DNA of 47,904 nt from Acetobacteraceae bacterium (GTDB lineage Bacteria > Pseudomonadota > Alphaproteobacteria > Acetobacterales > Acetobacteraceae): the NCBI GenBank assembly GCA_022842185.1, contig JALHQB010000039.1:1-47904 (forward strand). The letters run 5' to 3'. The notes under the pieces are model-generated. The model made no database searches. It was given only the letters and a program-made list of their open reading frames with translations, and was not told the origin of the DNA. A program made the position numbers and the translations under genes. This document shows, in pieces, positions 45,416 to 47,904 of this stretch. Positions within the stretch are counted from its first letter, which is position 1; each line of letters opens with the position of its first letter.

Positions 45416-46848
45416 GCGGCCTCGCGGAACTGTCCGTCACCGCGGCGGCGGATGCCTTCGCGAAGGGCGAGGCGACGGCCGAGGCGATGGTGCAGGCCTG
45501 TCTCGACCGGATCGAAGCCCATGACGTCCAGGTGAATGCCGTGATCCGGCTGGATGCGGCCGCCGCGCTGGAGGCCGCCGCTGCGCAGGACAAGGCGCGT
45601 GCCGGCGGCGCGAAGCCCGGCCCGCTGTCCGGCGTGCCGATGATGCACAAGGATATGTATTACCGCGCCGGCAAGGTCAGCACCTGCGGGTCCGCCATCC
45701 GCCGCGACTTCGTGCCGACCGTCACGGCAACCGCGTTGCAGCGCCTGGATGCAGCCGGTGCCATCGACATGGGCACGCTGAACATGGCGGAGTTCGCGCA
45801 GAACCCGACCGGCCACAACGCGCATTACGGCGACTGCCACAATCCCTGGGGCCTGCCCTATTGCACCGGCGGGTCGTCTTCCGGATCCGGTGCCGGCGTC
45901 GCCGCGCGCTTCTTCGCCGCCGCCCTGGGCTCGGACACCGGCGGGTCGATCCGCCTGCCGGCATCGATCTGCGGCGTGACCGGCATCAAGGGCACCCAGA
46001 CCCGCGTGCCGCGCACCGGGGTGATGCCGCTATCCTTCAGCATGGACAATGTCGGTCCGCTGACGCGCACGGCGCGCGATGCGGCGCGGATCATGACGAT
46101 CATCTCGGGCAGCGACGGCATCGACCCGACCGCCGCCCCGGAAGCCGTGCCGGATTACGAGGCGGCGCTGACCGGCGACCTGCGGGGCCTGCGCGTCGCC
46201 GTCCCGCATGAATGGTTCTTCGACAGCGCCGATGACATCGTGATGACCGGCTTCGAGGCGGCGTTGGAGGTGCTGAAGGCACGCGGCGCCACGGTCGATT
46301 TCGTCGCCTGCCCATCGCTACGCGCCATCGGCGCCTATGTCGCCGTGGTCAGTCGCGTCGAGGGTGCGACCATTCACGCCAACTGGATGCGCGAACATCC
46401 CGGCGACTACGCGATCCATCTGTCGGGCCGGCTGTATGGCGGCTACGCGATCCCGGGCACCTATTACCTGGAGGCACTGTCACGCCGGGGCGCGTTGCTG
46501 CGGCAATTCTGCAAGGAAGCCTTCGCCGGCCACGACATCGTCGCCACGCCCACGCTGCGGATGCGCGTGCCGACGCTGGCCGAAACCGACATCGACGTGG
46601 ATGCCGTGGCGAATTGGGCGCGGCACATGGCGGTTTCGGCCAATACGCGGCCGTTCAACTATCTCGGTCTGCCGACGGTCAGCATTCCCTGCGGCTTCGA
46701 CGACCGCGGCCTGCCGATGGGCCTGCAACTTGCCGCGCGGCCCTTTGGTGAGGGCCGCGCGCTGATGGTCGCCGACGCCTATCAGCAGGATACCGACTGG
46801 CACGCCCGCGTGCCGGCACTGGCGGCGACTACCCCCGCAGCGCCTTGA
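45412..46848 (+). CDS. Amidase-signature enzyme (AtzE/GatA-like)
   Basis: A 478-residue amidase of the Ser-cisSer-Lys family. The triad is Lys80 (GVPMMHKDM), cis-Ser155 in GGSSSGSG and Ser179 in GSDTGGSIRLPASICGVTG. The length and the small AtzG/GatC-like partner suggest the AtzE-type two-subunit amidases that cut urea- or carbamoyl-like amides. However, no cyanuric-acid genes are visible, so another small amide is equally possible. GatA of the tRNA pathway is less likely because no gatB is nearby. Its end overlaps the convergent ThDP gene by 20 bases. Confidence 0.92.
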   Translation: MSGLAELSVTAAADAFAKGEATAEAMVQACLDRIEAHDVQVNAVIRLDAAAALEAAAAQDKARAGGAKPGPLSGVPMMHKDMYYRAGKVSTCGSAIRRDFVPTVTATALQRLDAAGAIDMGTLNMAEFAQNPTGHNAHYGDCHNPWGLPYCTGGSSSGSGAGVAARFFAAALGSDTGGSIRLPASICGVTGIKGTQTRVPRTGVMPLSFSMDNVGPLTRTARDAARIMTIISGSDGIDPTAAPEAVPDYEAALTGDLRGLRVAVPHEWFFDSADDIVMTGFEAALEVLKARGATVDFVACPSLRAIGAYVAVVSRVEGATIHANWMREHPGDYAIHLSGRLYGGYAIPGTYYLEALSRRGALLRQFCKEAFAGHDIVATPTLRMRVPTLAETDIDVDAVANWARHMAVSANTRPFNYLGLPTVSIPCGFDDRGLPMGLQLAARPFGEGRALMVADAYQQDTDWHARVPALAATTPAAP

Positions 46849-47904
46849 TCTGCGCCGGATAGCCGGACGGATCGACGGCAACGTCGATCAGTACCGGCCC
46901 CGTCGCGGCGCAGGCGTCCGCCATCGCCTGCGCCAGCTCGGCTTCGGTATTCGCTGTCAGGCCGATCCCGCCCATCGACCGCATCGCCGCCGCGAGATCC
47001 GCGCGCGGCCAGCCCAACGCGCCGTCGGGCAAGTCGCGGCTGTCCTTCTTGATGTCGATGAGCGACAGCGATGCGTCGTTGAACACCACGACGATGACGC
47101 GCGCCCCGATCACCGCCGCCGTCGCCAATTCCCCCAGCCCCATCAGCAACCCGCCATCGCCGGTGAAGGCGATCGCGCCGCGCGCCGGGTCGTGCAGCGC
47201 GGCCGCAATGGCTGCTGGCACCGCGAAGCCCATGGTCGCCAGCCCGTTCGAGATCAACAGGTCGCCCGGCCTTTCGCACTGCCAGAAGGTGGTGGCAGGG
47301 AACATATGCGCGCCCGCATCCACCGCCACGCGCGGATCGAACCCTGCCTTCCGCCCCGCGGTCTGGGTGATCTCCACCAACCGCTGCGGTCCGATCCCGC
47401 CCCCGCGCTTCGGGTCGTTGGCCAGCGTCAGCAGCCAGCCTTCGCGCAGCGCGGCGATCGCCAGCGCATCCCAGCCGGACCGCGGCGCGCCCTCGGTGAT
47501 CGCCGCCAGTGCAGGCGCGATCGCGCCCGAAAGGGCCGCGTCGGGCGCGGCATAGGGCAGGGCGCGCGGCGACGTCGCGACCTCGATCACCGGCACAGGC
47601 CAGCGCCAGGGCTTGGGGATGAACTCGACCGGGTCGGCGCCGACCATGATGATCACGTCAGCCGCGTCCAGCACCGGGCCTTCGGCCGCGCCGCAGGTGA
47701 AGATGCCGGCGAAATGCGGATCGGTGTCGGCGATCACGCCCTTGGCCTTGTAGGTGACCAGCGCGGGGCACCCCAGCGTCGCGACCAGCGCGCGCAGTTC
47801 GGTGGCGGCATCCACAGCTTCCAGACCGGCCACGACGACTGGGCGCTTGGCCGCGGCCAGCACGCGCCGGGCGGCCGCGACCGCCGCGGCATCGGGGCCG
47901 GGCA
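46829..47904 (-). CDS. Thiamine-diphosphate-dependent enzyme, acetolactate-synthase-like (N-terminus beyond window)
   Basis: The frame stays open past the right edge with PGPDAAAVAAARR leading into LAAAKRPVVVAG, the start of the central domain, so the N-terminal PYR domain is missing. The visible part contains the central nucleotide-like domain and the C-terminal PP domain. The ThDP/Mg motif GDGGLLMGLGELATAA ends with VVFNDASL. The family includes acetolactate synthases, decarboxylases and sulfo/oxalyl-CoA enzymes; a specific one cannot be chosen without the N-terminus. Confidence 0.88.
   Translation of the reverse strand, partial: PGPDAAAVAAARRVLAAAKRPVVVAGLEAVDAATELRALVATLGCPALVTYKAKGVIADTDPHFAGIFTCGAAEGPVLDAADVIIMVGADPVEFIPKPWRWPVPVIEVATSPRALPYAAPDAALSGAIAPALAAITEGAPRSGWDALAIAALREGWLLTLANDPKRGGGIGPQRLVEITQTAGRKAGFDPRVAVDAGAHMFPATTFWQCERPGDLLISNGLATMGFAVPAAIAAALHDPARGAIAFTGDGGLLMGLGELATAAVIGARVIVVVFNDASLSLIDIKKDSRDLPDGALGWPRADLAAAMRSMGGIGLTANTEAELAQAMADACAATGPVLIDVAVDPSGYPAQIKALRG

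Overview
The window is GC-rich (about 70%) chromosomal DNA from an alphaproteobacterium. It is most likely a Rhodospirillales / Acetobacteraceae (Roseomonas-like) organism. The evidence is gene content and codon bias, a GTTC-N7-GTTC LexA box at recA, an alphaproteobacterial set of flagellar export genes ending in a CckA-like hybrid kinase, a eukaryotic-type NADP isocitrate dehydrogenase, and RIME-like intergenic palindromes. I saw no rRNA, tRNA, insertion sequence, prophage or CRISPR array.

Region 1 (1-3950): a frameshifted helical-repeat gene of unknown role, then speD and speE, the two steps from decarboxylated SAM and putrescine to spermidine. SpeD has a structured leader and a hairpin separates the two genes. 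Region 2 (3955-11671): flagellar type III export and proximal rod. The minus strand carries a 95-codon unknown gene, fliO, fliP and a four-helix membrane protein of unknown function. The plus strand carries flgB-flgC-fliE-fliQ-fliR-flhB and a CckA-like PAS/HisKA/HATPase/REC kinase whose start overlaps flhB. Region 3 (11664-20468): recA with its SOS box, a small hydrophilic protein, a PepSY protein, alaS with a translationally coupled DmpA-type peptidase and a secreted protein, a small secreted protein, a DUF599 membrane protein and icd.

Region 4 (20469-26801) is accessory. It holds a penicillin V acylase / bile-salt-hydrolase-like gene interrupted by one in-frame TAG, an exported metallo-beta-lactamase-fold hydrolase, a FAD monooxygenase, and a seven-bladed propeller protein behind an AT-rich promoter island. 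Region 5 (26968-34286): a crotonase, a nucleoside deoxyribosyltransferase-like enzyme, a formamidase-like hydrolase, a complete branched-chain amino-acid-type ABC transporter (livK-H-M-G-F arrangement) and a cupin. Region 6 (34577-39961): the phosphate operon pstS-pstC-pstA-pstB-phoU-phoB on the minus strand, with a recognisable Pho box upstream and a hairpin between pstS and pstC; no phoR lies here.

Region 7 (40034-47904) is catabolic: a second crotonase, a gamma-glutamyltransferase-like Ntn hydrolase, a DUF1194 VWA protein coupled to an exported histidine phosphatase, and an enolase-superfamily dehydratase divergent from a small AtzG/GatC-like protein plus amidase, with a palindromic operator candidate between them. 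A ThDP-dependent enzyme runs off the right edge.

I found no clear new defence or mobile system. The observations most worth a second look are the amber-interrupted acylase, the small-partner/amidase pair with its operator, the kinase coupled to the flagellar operon, the speD leader, the RIME-like palindromes and the two unknown genes in the fliO-fliP strand.
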